A stretch of DNA of 64,000 nucleotides from Lactifluus volemus (GCA_022376515.1 WTXI01000162.1:1-64000); one strand, 5' to 3'; shown: positions 1-12,394, counted from the stretch's first letter. The notes: generated by a model not told the origin, from the sequence alone. Made by a program: numbers and translations.

Positions 1-174
1 GCCCGCACAATGCCATTCAACCGGGACTCGGATCCGAGTGACGGCCTCCTCTACCCGAGCCTCGTCAGGCGTTTGACTGATCCCTGGCCTTCCTCGTACC
101 CCGGAGGCCCCTGCATCATCCATGAGCCTCCAAGATACGATATTGATCTCTTCATTCCCCCAGCTCCTCGTTGA
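1..174 (+). CDS. Possible 3' end of a gene entering from the left
   Basis: The forward frame is open from the first base and stops with TGA at 172-174. It reads as about 57 residues rich in proline, arginine and aspartate, including LLYPSLVRRLTDPWPSSYP. An ATG at 10 is in frame, but the open frame reaches the window edge, so this may be the last exon of a longer gene. I do not recognise the protein. The only support is an open, protein-like frame, so it could be chance. Confidence 0.3.
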   Translation, partial: ARTMPFNRDSDPSDGLLYPSLVRRLTDPWPSSYPGGPCIIHEPPRYDIDLFIPPAPR

Positions 175-410
175 GGTACGTGCCATTGGAAGTCGAACGT
201 GTCGATTCTCCAGTCGTTGCGCGCCGCCATGGTCAATTTAAACTACAAGGTCGGAAGCTGGTTAGCTCGGGAACAGGTGAGAATGTATTGAAATCATCCA
301 GTCCGTGACCTGTAACTTGTGTGGGTCCTCAGGTAAAAAACCGTGCCTCGGACTAGTATTGTAGATGGTGCTTCAAGCTGCTGCCAAACTATGTTCTATT
401 CGTCCAGGCG

Positions 411-716
411 CGGTACTCAGAGTCTCTCCCAGGTGTTGACCTGATCCAATGTGTTGATCTCACGACCCATTGGCGCTTCCTTCTGCTGCAGTTGGGCCAG
501 TCGGAGCTCGATCGCACCTCATCAGAGTCAGCGTTTCGTACTGCCCTCAGCGTCATAGACGACTGCCGCGATAATAACATCATCATTACCGGCGCAGAGC
601 GCGAGCTCCGCAGTGCTGTGATAAAGGACAAGTTAGACATCTCAGCTTGCCTTGTTTGCCGCCCGCCACGATACACCCTTCTTCCATCGATGCCCTTTTA
701 TTCGCTCGTAGGCTAA
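411..716 (+). CDS. Exon-like open frame, unknown product
   Basis: An open forward frame runs from a possible splice acceptor (tccag before 411) to TAG at 714-716. It reads about 100 residues, beginning ARYSESLPGVDL and containing ELDRTSSESAFRTALSVIDD and ERELRSAVIKDKLDISACLV. The mixed charged and hydrophobic composition looks like real protein, possibly helical. No family is recognised and no upstream exon could be fixed. It could be the last exon of a small gene or a relic. Confidence 0.27.
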   Translation, partial: RYSESLPGVDLIQCVDLTTHWRFLLLQLGQSELDRTSSESAFRTALSVIDDCRDNNIIITGAERELRSAVIKDKLDISACLVCRPPRYTLLPSMPFYSLVG

Positions 717-1435
717 GGCGATTGACATAGCTTGACGGCTTGCCGATGCGGGTCGACTTGGCGGTGGTATGCACTCTATATGGGTTTGGGAATTGGGAGG
801 AGATGGTAGAATGATCTGATGAGACGATGAGAAGGCGCCCAAAAAGTCAGGACGGCAGCTAATCATCAACTGGCACTCCGAAGGCAACCTGGCATGGATA
901 ACGGTCGCTCCCTGTTGGGGCTCCCACGGCCGTTTACGATACCCTTTGTGCTTCAATTAACCTTCTTTTTACTCGTCAGCCTTCAATCTGGCGGCGCTTC
1001 GTGACGCAGCGTCGCCCCACCTACATGCGCCAACACCGGGCAGCAGCTGCAGCGGCTGGGGGATGCCTCTCCAACACGATACCTCGATCTTTCTCTGTTT
1101 TATCACCCAATGCCCCGCTACCGACTTTGGAGCTGGATTATCGTCTGCGCGATCAGCTGCCAATGGATTCATCTTTATTACTAAACGTTTAGAGACAATC
1201 TAGGTGAAGACACCATCATCATGCTTTCCTTCCTCCCCACTTCTCATGTGCCGCGCGATCGTTCACGCTCCACTCGATAGATGATGTTTTCACCAACATG
1301 CCTTATGTAAGAGGAAACTAGGAGTATCCGCCTTTTGATGAAAAAGGCTAATGTACAAAAGGGAAGTACAGCAGTGTTAGAAGCGAACGCAAAATCTAGC
1401 TAGGCCCATCACGGTGCAGGGTCTCACATGCGACT
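717..1435. other. No gene seen
   Basis: Only short frames occur here, none with convincing codon pattern or domain. This is probably the intergenic space downstream of the minus-strand WD40 gene. Confidence 0.5.
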
Positions 1436-3724
1436 CTATTTAGATGAGCCGTGAACGTATACCGTAGCCCAATTTAATCCATGCACAAAATTTGAGAGAT
1501 CTACCTCCGTTCTATCTTTGCCGGCAATCCACACTGTCTTAGCTTTATGAAGGTATGGCCGGTGAATGAGGGGAATCCACAAAAGGAATTCACCATCTTC
1601 CCCATACATCCATCCATCACTATTGATCGGGAACTTGTCCATAAAATCATCTTTCTCAGTATCTTCTGCCCCGAGCTTCCCTAGATGAATCATGTGATCT
1701 CGTAAGGCTGAAGTGATAGGCCCATCAAGGGTGGACGCACCAAGGTCGATCGTTTGAGTGAGTCCGGTAGACGAGCTCACAACATCCTGTCCTGCGTCCC
1801 ACATGCGAATCGTACAATCTACCGAGGCCGAAACGATCTGTTGCCCATCTGGTGAGAATGCAACCGAGCTGACCGGTTCAGTGTGTCCAATAAATGGGCC
1901 CCCTACAGCCACCCCTGTTGCAGAATCCCACAAGCGGATTGTGCGATCATATGAGGCCGATGCAATGCACCGCCCATCTGGTGAGAATGCAACACAGTAA
2001 ATAACACCGCCGTGCCCAGTAAATGGGCCTACTACGTCCTGTCCTGTCTCAGAATCCAACACACGAATCGTGGCATCTCCCGAGCCAGAGGCGATTCGCT
2101 GCCCGTCTGGTGAGAATGCAACACATTGGACCCGCATAGTGTGACCAGTAAACGGGCCTATGATGACCTCTCCTGTCGCAGCATCCCATATGCGAATCGT
2201 GCGGTCCGACGAAGCCGACACGATGCGTTTCCCGTCTGGCGAGAATGCAACAGACCAGACCAAATCAGTGTGTCCGGTAAACGGGGCCACTACAACCTCT
2301 CCCGTTGTGGCATCCCACACGCGAACCGTGTGATCGAACGAGGCTGAGACGATGCGTTGTCCGTCCGGCGAGAATGCAACAGAACTGACCGCTTCGGTAT
2401 GTCCAGTAAACGGGTCCACCACATTATTGCCTGTCATGGTATCCCACACGCGAATGGTGCGATCGTGCGAGGCCGAGGCGATCCGCTGCCCTTCAGGTGA
2501 GAAAGCAACGGAAATGACCCAATCGGTATGACCAATAAACGGACCGGCTGTGACCTCTCCTGTTGCGGCATCCCACACACAAATTGAGCAATCTGCAGAG
2601 GCCGAGGCTATCCGTTGCCCGTCGGGTGAGAGTACAACAGAAAATATTGTTTGGGTGTGTCCAGTAAGCGTGGCCCCTGCCCCTCCTTTTCTGGCATCCC
2701 ACACGCAAACCGTGTGATCTTCCGAAGCCGATGCAATGCGCTGCCCGTCTGGTGAGAGCGCAACAGAAAATATGGAATTGGTATGTCCGGTGAAAGGGCC
2801 TGCTACGATCTGCCCTGTTGCGGAATCCCACACGCAAATCGTGCGATCTACCGAGGCGGAGGTGATACGTTTCCCGTCCAGCGAGAATGCAATAGAGTTG
2901 ATAGCATCGGTGTGTCCATTAAACGGGCCTGCTATGAGCTGTCCTGTTGCGGAATCCCACACACGAATCGTCCGATCCTCCGAGGAAGAAGCGATGCGCT
3001 TCCCGTCTGGTGAGAATGTAACACAGACGACCGTTTCAGTGTGTCCAGTAAACGGGCTCGCAACGAGATCTCCTGTTGCGGCATTCCACATGCGAATCGT
3101 GCAATCTTTCGAGGCCGAAGCGATACATTGATCGTCTGGTGAGAATGTAACACAGATGACCTCATCAATGTGTCCAGTAAACGGGCCGGCTACGACCTCT
3201 CCAGTTGCGGCATCCCAAACACGAATTGTGTGATCGTTCGAGGCCGAGGCGATGTATTGCCCATTTGGTGAGAATGCAACACATCCGACCCAATCAGTGT
3301 GTCCAGTAAACGGACCTGCTACGGCCTCTCCTGTCGCGGCATCCCACACACGAATCGTGCAGTCCTGCGAGGCCGAGGCGATGCGTTTCCCGTCTGGAGA
3401 GAATGCGACAGAGAAGACGGAACCGGTATGTCCAGTAAACGGGCCCGCTACAATTTCCCCGGTTGTAGCATCCCACACTCGAATCGTGCCATCGAGCGAG
3501 GCCGATGCGATCCGTTGTCCATCCGGCGAGAATACAACAGACTCGACCGAATCGTCATGTGCCTGAATCGTCATTTCCAATGCTGGCCAATCAGACAACT
3601 GTCCGCGTTTCAAAATCAATGTGTGGGGGAATAGATGACGGTGGTGCTCGACGATGCGGGAAGAGGATGGTGCAAAAGGGAGAGCAGATATATATATGTG
3701 TGGAAGGCTTCTTGATATCGCCAT
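1436..3724 (-). CDS. WD40 beta-propeller protein (C-terminal half of a NACHT-WD40 receptor-like gene)
   Basis: The frame is open on the minus strand. The first ATG is at 3724; the open frame itself begins a few codons earlier at a GTG. The product is about 762 residues. After a short lead with the segments AISRSLPHIYISALPFAP and FPHTLILKRG, typical of the linker between NACHT and WD40 in Agaricomycete NLR-like proteins, come 14 WD40 repeats of about 43 residues (GHT..V.SVAFSPDGQRIASAS.D.TIRVWD), enough for two seven-bladed propellers. A tail with EFLLWIPLIHRPYL and DLSNFVHGLNWATVYVHG matches the usual C-terminus of these proteins. Known relatives such as HET-E of Podospora act in non-self recognition, the WD40 repeats binding ligand. 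Upstream sequence encodes the matching NACHT region but is frameshifted, so this may be a leftover half rather than a free gene. Confidence 0.8.
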   Translation of the reverse strand: MAISRSLPHIYISALPFAPSSSRIVEHHRHLFPHTLILKRGQLSDWPALEMTIQAHDDSVESVVFSPDGQRIASASLDGTIRVWDATTGEIVAGPFTGHTGSVFSVAFSPDGKRIASASQDCTIRVWDAATGEAVAGPFTGHTDWVGCVAFSPNGQYIASASNDHTIRVWDAATGEVVAGPFTGHIDEVICVTFSPDDQCIASASKDCTIRMWNAATGDLVASPFTGHTETVVCVTFSPDGKRIASSSEDRTIRVWDSATGQLIAGPFNGHTDAINSIAFSLDGKRITSASVDRTICVWDSATGQIVAGPFTGHTNSIFSVALSPDGQRIASASEDHTVCVWDARKGGAGATLTGHTQTIFSVVLSPDGQRIASASADCSICVWDAATGEVTAGPFIGHTDWVISVAFSPEGQRIASASHDRTIRVWDTMTGNNVVDPFTGHTEAVSSVAFSPDGQRIVSASFDHTVRVWDATTGEVVVAPFTGHTDLVWSVAFSPDGKRIVSASSDRTIRIWDAATGEVIIGPFTGHTMRVQCVAFSPDGQRIASGSGDATIRVLDSETGQDVVGPFTGHGGVIYCVAFSPDGRCIASASYDRTIRLWDSATGVAVGGPFIGHTEPVSSVAFSPDGQQIVSASVDCTIRMWDAGQDVVSSSTGLTQTIDLGASTLDGPITSALRDHMIHLGKLGAEDTEKDDFMDKFPINSDGWMYGEDGEFLLWIPLIHRPYLHKAKTVWIAGKDRTEVDLSNFVHGLNWATVYVHGSSK
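1775..3575 (-). repeat. 14 tandem WD40-coding units, period about 129 bases
   Basis: Fourteen nearly regular 129-base units are visible. One (unit 7, about 2650-2775) is one codon shorter. The scaffold is strongly conserved at DNA level, while the two or three residues after GHT and the residues around S.D.T differ between units. This is the pattern expected of repeats kept alike by recombination and diversified at contact positions. Confidence 0.9.
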
Positions 3725-3739
3725 CCCGAAATACCGCAC

Positions 3740-6425
3740 AAGGCGAACGCATCATTCATTAATCCCAACACATTCTGGCACTCTGATTGAGAGAACCGCT
3801 GCAATTTTATCCATTAGTCACTACATGTCGTATAATACGATAATATACGCCCACCTTCTGCTGGTCAGACTGCAACCATGTGTTCAGAGATCCCAATGCA
3901 CGTGATGCAAGACCGACACTGTTCTTGATGCTAAGCACTTCTAGCCAAAAAAGAAATCTGGTCTCGAACAGCAATCGAAGTTTTGGAAAGAGATCCTGTT
4001 CAATCCAAGACGTTCCAAATGATCGCCCAGAAAACGCACGCATACGATAGAGCAGGTGGAATATATTTGGAAATTCGAGATTCAAGGTCTGGGACATCCC
4101 TGTTGGAAAGGTATGACGATTCGAGCTTGCAAATGTTAAACTTGAGTTATTCAGCATCAATCCAAGGCAGGAATGTGCCAACCGACGTGGGCCCGGCCGA
4201 GGTCTATGTGAAATACCCCACTCTTCTCACTGGCCAGGAAGTCACGAAATGAGGTGTGCATGGGAGGATTGGAAGGGTATCGTCGGATGAGGTCACGTTA
4301 CTGAGCAGTGAGCCAAGGTGACGGAGCATTTCGACAACGCAATCAGATCCTCGGGTCAGGGTCCTCGGGGTCATCCTTGGGTGCATGTCGTCGCAGAATA
4401 GTCAAAGAATGGATGGAAAGTGGCACCATCGCAGCGAAAAGCTGTCCCATGACGGACCGAAATAGGATTTGTGCTGCAACCGGTTTGAAGTATCCTTCCA
4501 GAACTTCTCTGTATAGTTGGTCCAATGGATCCTGTCCACCGCGATCTCGAGTGTGTCCTAACAGACACTGTATCACCTGTTTCCTGCTAAACCCAAAGCT
4601 AGGAGGAGGATTGTTTATTAGCCCGGATGCAACGGCTGCCCACTGAAACAACCCTTCTGACGCCTTTGCGAGCTTCGCACCATGTCGTTCGAATAAGTTC
4701 AACGGGAGTTCCTTCTGGAGATACAAGCAAATATCTTGCTCCGTCTTGGCAGCCAGTATGTGATCGTCCATGTAGAGAGTGCGTACGGACAGCATGTTAC
4801 GGAACACATCTTCAATTCCATGCTCCGGCCTCGATGTGATGAGGATCCGGAAAGTGATGGCAACTCGAACAGTCGTTGAGCGAGAAATTGATGTACTCCT
4901 TTTTGGCCAATTGCATCACCACTCTCATCTAATGCATCGACCACGATAAGAATCGGATCGCTAGCGGAAGGTTCTGGCCGGTTCAAGGATGAGCCGTTCG
5001 AAGAGTGTACGATAGTGTCGAGTACTACAAAGAGATGGATCATTCTTGAGTACCTCCCAAGGGCGAGCTTGAACGGAGGATAGCGATTGAGAGATCGCGA
5101 GCGAGTGTCGTGAAGAGTTGGTGGGCCTCATCTTTGAGCCCTCCTTCCGTAGAAATGCGAAATAAGAGCCAAGATTCTTGTTCTCGAACCGACGAGCGAC
5201 TTCATGTGCGATCGACGACTTTCCTGTGCCGGCCTGGCCGAAAGGACGAGCCCACGTTGGGATTCTCGATTCTGGACCCAGTTGATGATATGGTCCAAGA
5301 ATCTTCTCGTGTGCCTGGAAGACAGCGCCTGTCATCGCCAAATCGCCAGCCTCCTTTATAAGGCAATTCTTTGATTTTTGCGTCCAAATCTTTGTGCCCC
5401 ACATGAGCTGATTCGAGGATCAATGGCCAAAGGATTACGCACCAGATTCCACAGTGCCAGCACAGCACCCCGACAGCCGCGAGGAAATTATCTCGCAGTC
5501 GAGCGAGGTTCGTGCGGTAATCATCAACTTTGCTGTCAACTTGGCGGACGACATTCTTCAAAGTCCGCTTTCCTGGATCAAATGTTTATCCTCAATCACC
5601 AATGAGAAAGGAAAGAAGACGTACCGACTTGCACATCCTCCGCATACGATATGATAAATTTGGCACATTCCGAGACGCACTCCAGCATCTCATCCAGGAT
5701 TTTCGCCTGCGTAGACTCCGGGTCCATGTTCCTCAAAATGTCCGCCATCTTCGCAATATCAAACGCATCCCGTATTGCCTGAAGTAGTGTTCTAACGTTG
5801 TCGTCACGCTTCAACTGGTGTAGCAAAGTCTGGTGGCAAGTGATTGAACGTTCCACATCCTCCGACAGAGCACAGAGACACACCTCAGGAATCTTTGAGA
5901 GCAATTTCCATGCTAACTTGCATGCGGGAACAACTGAACAGCGGAAGTTAATTTAGCAAGGGATACCCAAAAATGATGATCATGTTACTCATACTTCAGC
6001 AATTGGGTCGACAGTGTCCATCACTTGCTTGACAACATCAATGGCTGACTGCCATGCTTTCATCGTATCCATGGATTCCATGGATTCCTCGGCACGATCG
6101 AGAGTACGTGACATCTCCGCCTGACTGCCTGCTACTGGTCCCACAGGAGTATCGCCCTCAGTGGGAACGTCATGCGTCTGTGATAAAGGAGATACAAGGG
6201 TGGCAGCTGACGTGGGTTGCTGGTTTCATAATTGATAGTAGGACGTACAACTCCTTCAGCAACTGGATCGTCCAATTCTGTCGTCGCAGGATTCGACGTA
6301 TTGGCTGCCGTTGTCAGAGAGGAACTCGCGTTCGTGGATATTGTGATCGTCAACAGTGTATCCGGCCTCGTTTGCTGACCATCGTTTTCACCGGCATTGT
6401 TCAATACAATATCAAGTTCTACGTG
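3740..6425 (-). pseudogene. NACHT/STAND ATPase half of the NLR-like gene, frameshifted
   Basis: Reading the minus strand from 6425, a low-complexity Ser/Thr/Asn lead is followed by an exon with AWQSAIDVVKQVMDTVDPIA, a clean intron (about 5933-5993), the N-terminal helical region (LAWKLLSKIPEVCLCAL; ILDEMLECVSECAKFIISYA), a second intron, then the NACHT domain with Walker A GQAGTGKSSIA (about 5235) and Walker B ILIVVDALDES (about 4925-4955), and ARC/linker segments (RILITSRPEHGIEDVF; LGSLLSNVTSSD; ETRFLFWLEVLS). These pieces lie in different frames with no introns between them. At least six one-base shifts are needed, several clustered between 5140 and 4990. The partner WD40 frame is intact. 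This looks like a decayed receptor gene. Sequencing error is the main alternative, but the 6.8-kb Gypsy-B frame in the same window has none. Confidence 0.8.
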
Positions 6426-7562
6426 TAGGATAGTCAGCCAGATGGATGAGTAAAGATTCGAAAAAATAGACGAACCGCCACGGGATTCACAGGATATCTC
6501 CTGCTGTCCGAGAAGAATGTCTTTCCGCATGGTCCTCTTCGCATAAAGAGATATCATAATACGGGAGAGCGGTTACACAGCACTGCAGGAGAGTCAGTTG
6601 GACATGGAAATGGATGTACGAGAATTCTCACAATGCGTTGAGTTTCTCGTTCCATTCGACACGCTGAGCTACGCTCCGCATAGATCTGGACTGGCATAAT
6701 TTCTCCCCGTTGGTCGCTGTAACATAAAAGCGTCTCTCTTTCCCTGGGAGGGATTTCAGAGCAGGAAGATTGCGTGCCCTGATGACTGACAGAGGAAAGA
6801 GTTCAGTACTTATCAGAGCAGCATCACCGAAAATGTATACCAGTCACTTCGAGCTGGAGCATGCTCTGTTGTATTTCGCTGACTTGATCGCTGATAAAAG
6901 GCAGCTATGTGAGCAAATATCGATATGAAATGGATTTGACTGAGGTATGTACCGAATTCCAGATGTTTGAGGATCTGGGCTGTAGTAATGGTCAAGATCG
7001 GGGGACGTGAAGTGTGGGAGACTTTGGCATACGGATTTGGTTGTGGGAGCGGCATCGTAGATCGAAGTAAGAAGTTGAGATTGAGGATAACCACTGGCGT
7101 GCACTGCCAGTGGTCCACGTTTTGTCAGGGCGCTTCGCCATTGGGAACAAACAACCAAACAACTGCAAGGCGCCCGCGGTTTTCGTTCTGAGTCAGTAGT
7201 TCAACGGGAGGAGACCTGAAAACGGGGAATATCTCAAGATCTCAAGATCTATCGATTCGCTTCTTTACAGCTGCTACACTTCCACTCCCTGTTCTTAAAG
7301 GGGCTGAGCGGAATTTTGACTCGTGAATGCCTTGAATCTGGTATTACAGTTCAAATTCAAGCTTCTGAGGCTGTCTTTGGAAAAGAGTTGAGATTAATCT
7401 TATTTTTTCGCGCTTTGTTTCTGTTTTTCTTTTTTGAGAGAGAAGTAACTCATCAGATTTGCGATCCTCTGCGACGCCTCTACAATTTCCAGAACTTCTG
7501 CGCAGATGATGGCATTTGTAACGTAGGAGGCGACGTAGGGAGCTAACAGAACGCAATAGCGT
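6426..7562. other. Upstream region of the NLR-like gene; no firm exon
   Basis: A minus-strand stretch near 7056-6955 reads MPLPQPNPYAKVS and could be a first coding exon followed by a GTACAT donor, but the link to the rest is not demonstrable by eye. The remainder shows no gene. Confidence 0.3.
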
Positions 7563-8448
7563 GTTTAAAAATCGGATATACTATGCACTTCCTACACTGG
7601 CATAACATAAAAGGACTATAGTTGATGAACATTGCTGAAATCATGGTAACTTATACAAGGGAGGATGACACAGCAAAGAAAAGAATAAACAAGATATATG
7701 GATCCAATCGGTGCATAATAGCCAGCTGCATATAGTCCCATATACGATGAAGCTGTACTGTTTATACCCTGAGTCAGATGGACTCCCCCGGCGTCCCGTC
7801 CCGTTCCCCTGTGTCCTTACACTGGCAAGCAAAGCGTGTAGATGCCAGCACCCAGCACTAAGCCCTAGCGAGAAATCGGGGGACACTCAGGCGGACGACT
7901 TGGCTACCCCAAGTGCTGAGGAAGCTGGGAGCGCCCACCGGGACTTCGACTTCAACGCTTGTCAATCGCACGGCCTGGTGAAAGTCGTTGCATGTCTATC
8001 ATATCCACAACGATGGTGTCTCTCATCAGTGGTCGTTCTCAGCCGCTGACTGTATCTTGGATGGCCGAAAGCCGTCTTCGTCTGCGCTTCTGGACTCGAG
8101 TACGCAGAATGAAGGGGCTGGAATCCTGCAGCTGAAATTGTTGGCGTGCGTGTTGTCCCTGATAGCCGCTCTGCGCTCCCTCCCGTTCTTGCGGACAGGC
8201 CTTGGTTGTCCAGGTTACTCACAGGAAGGTGGACATCTGGAATCGGGGTGGTGACGGCAATGTGTTTTTTTCAGGAAGCGGGGACAGTTGCGGGATTGGC
8301 GGTCTACGACTAGCGAAATGAACGGCGAGCGAGGCTAGGAAGAAAGAAACCCTTGAAGCAGACCTTGCTGAGATAGGATGACGCATAGGAACCAGTGAGT
8401 AGGCCGGAGGGTAAAGATGCCGACACCACTACCGTGTAGTAGCGCTCA
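7563..8448. repeat. Dispersed repeat copy A, left half
   Basis: Matches 18845-20020 (copy B) in the same orientation with many small differences. Shared landmarks include actggcataRcataaaa, GTTTATACCCTGARTCAGATGG and ggtctacgactagcgaaatg. It stops abruptly at agcgctca/8448, where Plavaka-1 begins, and resumes at 16336. No coding content is recognised. Confidence 0.8.
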
Positions 8449-8729
8449 CATCAGCAAAATGTAAATTACTAGAGCAACTAGAAGTGACTAGAGTACTAGA
8501 GCGACCTAGGGCGCCAGCCTAATAACGCTAGTCACGGCCAGCCACTCCCAGGTCATCCTAGAACTCAATCGAGTTCTAGGCCGACTACTGGATCTAGTTT
8601 GGTATGTGCTCGCTCTAGTAACGTCTAGTCACTGCCAGCAACTCTCCGGTCATCTACAATTTATCATGTTCTAGACACAACCAGTATTAAATTAGATCTA
8701 GTATTGTATGAATTCTAGTTCTAAGTAAA
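8449..8729. repeat. Plavaka-1 left inverted repeat and subterminal CTAG-rich repeats
   Basis: CATCAGCAAAAT is followed by many copies of ACTAGAG/TCTAGT-type motifs in both orientations up to the stop codon of the transposase relic. Such clusters next to the ends are transposase-complex binding sites in CACTA elements; that role here is inferred. Confidence 0.75.
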
Positions 8730-11700
8730 TTAGAAAGCGATTTCGTGTGCATGATGATCTATATATTTGTTCACTAATATGCCATAAACGTGTCAAGCGA
8801 GACTATGGCGTCTATTTCTAATGGTAACGTTCACTACCGTAACGGATAAGATGAGCTGCGCGCAACAACGCATCGAGATGAACACTGATTTATTGGTCTT
8901 GCCAGCATGGATGAAGTCGGGACGCACTATCCACATCCATCACTTGGTCAGTCGTACTCTTGTGACACTCAAGTAATGCACCGGATATCTGTACATCATA
9001 TAGGAATGAAAAGAGTGTAACGCGTCCAATGTTAGTCCTCGTACACCTGGCTTTCATCGTCCTCAGTCACAAAGACGCAGTCATGCCTTGCCCTGTCCTC
9101 GCCATGATGGTGTCGATCGTATGCGCTCGCGTCGCATGCCGCGGATGCCACTGGGATCGCTCGGAGCAAAGAATGTTGCGGTAGCGGAGTGAACACACTC
9201 ACTTTAGATGTGATTAACGGCATAATCTCACCACTCAGGTGGAGCTGGTCAGCGAGGAATCCTTGTGTCAGGATAGGGAGGTCGGGTTCATTTATCTGGG
9301 CCGCAAGCCCCTGGAAATCCCGCAGATAGTCAATCACTAGAATGAGCAAAAGGTTAGTTCCCAAGACGCAAGACGCAGTGATATAGATAACAAAGAGTAA
9401 TACTTACTACGCGAGCGTGCAAGGACAACATGGCCAAGCACGCTGTCATCTACAGGTCCTCATCCTCGTCATCGCTTTCATCCTGATTGCTGTTCGTAGG
9501 TTGGCGTTCATCAGATTACCGTGAAAGAATGAAGTGCCTGCAGGAGGGCGATGACCAGCTGGCATCATCCACGAGCAACAAAGTCAGAACGTAATGCTGA
9601 GAGCTTGTCGAGGCGTTCGTTTACTCTGAGCATTTGTCCGAGTGCTTTGTAATGGTTGGAACGCCGCCATGGTTTCTTGACAGCAGTGATGTGTCGAGAC
9701 TCAGTGATAGACGAACAGAGGCCAGCCGGTGCACCAAAATCTTGAATGAGGGAGTGATAGTGAGTTAACACTGCTGACGCGGAAGGGAGAAGCCAGTTGG
9801 TCGGACACCGGTAGTGTGAAAGATATCGCGCAATTGAAGGTACTTCGAAACGACGTGTCGAATTTCTTCAAGGAGTCCTCGTCTAATCTTGGCGGCGGGC
9901 GATGTAGCATGTGTCGAGGAAAGCTGAAATACACATTACCATGTCGTCCGGCACATATCCAACGATCGCGGGCAGATAAACCTGTCTCAATGGTAAGTCA
10001 CAGGAATTGCATTATCACCAATGAATACGTACTTCATCAATGCCTCGAGTCATCCCCCGTCCATTGTTTGAAGCGGCGACCATGGGGAAGCGCGGAGGCC
10101 CGGGAATGGTGGCACAGCAGCAATTCTGCCTTAGAATGTGAGCTTGATACTAAAGCAAGAATTCGAGACGCACCGGCGATCGATATCATCAAGAATCGCG
10201 TTTCCCTGACTCTCAGTATTCGCGAGTGTTCAGGTAGCTACATACCCATGTCACAAGGTGGTCCTTGAAGGCCCCTTTAATGATTTGATGTAATAAATCA
10301 GGCGAGATCATTTCGTGAATATCGCACGCGGAAAGTCTGCGGTGAAAGGCTATAATATCTGTTAGTAACAATAGATGGTGGGACTCTTGGACTACAATGA
10401 CATCGTCATCGATTCCATACCGGTCCCAAAGCGTCTTCGAATCCAGAACCTGAACAAGTTGATCTGTGAGTGCCGTCGTTCGTGGTCTTGAAGCTGTGTT
10501 CAAGTCCTTTGTGATGCAAGCACACCCTGACATAACGATCAGTGTTAATCTGCCAAGCCAAAAAGTTACTTACTTGGGGCACCAACCCTGTACAATTCCT
10601 GTAAACATAACTTGCTCTGGTAGTCGGCGATGAAGGCCACGAGGTCATAGATGACCCGCCGGTAATGGCCATACTGGCATCGCCGAATGAACGGACTTGT
10701 CATCCCAAGTCGAAGTGTCTGGAGGATTGCTGATATTGACGCGTGAACAACTGCCGTTGAACTTGCGAAACTCGGGGTCATCATCGTATCTAACGGTCAC
10801 CTGGATCATATTGGTCACATATTAATCATTGCCCGATTACCATGACGATGACTCACCCTTTGGGATAGCTAGGAACGCTATTGGTATTACAGCATTGCGG
10901 TGAGCACTTCTCACGCTATTGTGTAAGTTCCCAATGGACAGGTACAATTGGGTGATACTCCACGTGCCTGTGGCGACTGAGACGGTAGTCTTGTCACTGC
11001 CCAAAATGATGGGACAGTACATCGCCCCATGTGTATCTGTGTGGGAAACAGCAATGGCATCCTTTATGAAGCAAAGATAATTAGTATATTGTACATGCAA
11101 CGAATGAATGCAGAAACGAGTACTTACACAATGATTCCAAGCAATGTTTGCCGACATGACATTGGCCCAACGACGCTTGTCATTCACGTCTAGCTCAATG
11201 TATGGGCATACATCGAATTGTCCACTGAAGTCGGGGTTGTCTAGCGTAAGGCGTACAACTTCGTCGGGATTGCGATACCAAACTTCGTAGGCCGTCTGTT
11301 TCCAGGTAGGAGCATTCCTAGAGACATCCTCCGAGAATCCAGTCACGAGCACTGCCATGGGGCATCACCAAGAGATGCTGAATCGATAACCGTATGCATA
11401 TGCCGGTGGGTCCGAAATGGCCCAGACGCCCCGAAAACGCCCATAGATGTCTCCCACAACTCCATTAACGTGTCGATATTGGAAGCGGACATCTCAACGC
11501 GGCGGTACAAGAGATCTGCTACGAGGAACTGGACCTCACTCTCAAAGGGGCTCCAGTCGTCCGGTGTCGCGTTCGCTCGTGGTGTTGGCTGAGTGCCAGG
11601 TGGAAGGAAATTCCCATTGGCATCACAGGGAAGGCCTTGTTGAGGGAACGTCAGTATGTACATATAGACTTAGATATGCAGCAAAGACTTACCGGTTAGA

Positions 11701-11913
11701 TAGGGATGTTCAATCCGTCGGCCATGACGTTGTTTTGGCCGTTGTGTGAGGTTGCCAGTGGGGGGGGACTCAGATAAATCTGGTCCTAGATTCAACTCGA
11801 TTGGGCATTGGAGTTTACATGGGCGTTGCGGATGTGATACGTACGACCATGTTGACTCTTGAAGGTGAGGGGACACCCGGGATACAAACAAGGAGCCTGT
11901 GTGACAACGACAT
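8730..11913 (-). pseudogene. Plavaka transposase, Plavaka-1 copy (frameshifted)
   Basis: Homologous along its whole length to the better copy at 57086-60305. It starts at ATG 11913, followed at once by a one-base shift, then a C2H2-like finger (CLYPGC...HIRNAH). It continues with DDWSPFESEVQFLVADLLY, the SDKTTVSVATG motif, DIHEMISPDLLHQIIKG, GLCSSITESRHITAVKKPW and a C-terminus ending HAHEIAF before TAA at 8730. Several exons are shifted relative to each other, for example between KKFDTS and MLTHYHSLIQDFGAP near 9770-9870, and twice in the last exon near 9070-9150. It is therefore unlikely to make active transposase. In the family the enzyme cuts and pastes the element in the nucleus. Confidence 0.8.
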
Positions 11914-12193
11914 AGTGAGTTTGAAGGACGATGCGAGGGACACCTGTATGCTTGTCAGAAGTACTCTGAGTCTGAGACCCGGTCTGACGAGGTCGGACCC
12001 CGACCCACCGTCGAGTGACCTGACTTCGATTGACGGGGTCATGATGGGTCAAGGGTCCGTGGGAAACTTCCATATCAGAGATCCTCGGATAATGGATCGA
12101 AATCGAGCAGATCTGACTCATCAATGTCAAGATCAGATGGTTCGCGCCCAGATTCGTGCTCACTTGGGCCGTATGACCCTTATCTGACCCTTG

Positions 12194-12241
12194 ACTTAGT
12201 CAACCGACGCGACGTGACTTAGTCAACCGACGCGACGTGAC
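12194..12241. repeat. 23-base direct repeat, two copies
   Basis: The unit gacttagtcaaccgacgcga (plus cgt) occurs twice in tandem in the space between the divergent transposase and accessory genes of Plavaka-1. Confidence 0.8.
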
Positions 12242-12394
12242 CTCACTGACCTCAAGTCAGCCTGACCTGTACAACACTGCTCTGAGTTGGCTGCGAACTT
12301 GGAATGCTTGGTTGATGGGTACAGACCCAAAAAGGACAAATGCACAAGAAATGAATGTGAGAAGAATTGAACGGATGGCAAGGCAACCGGAGAA

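Noticed and set aside
2126..3566. Several repeated plus-strand open frames across the WD40 region
   Set aside because: They repeat every 129 bases because they are the antisense of the WD40 units.
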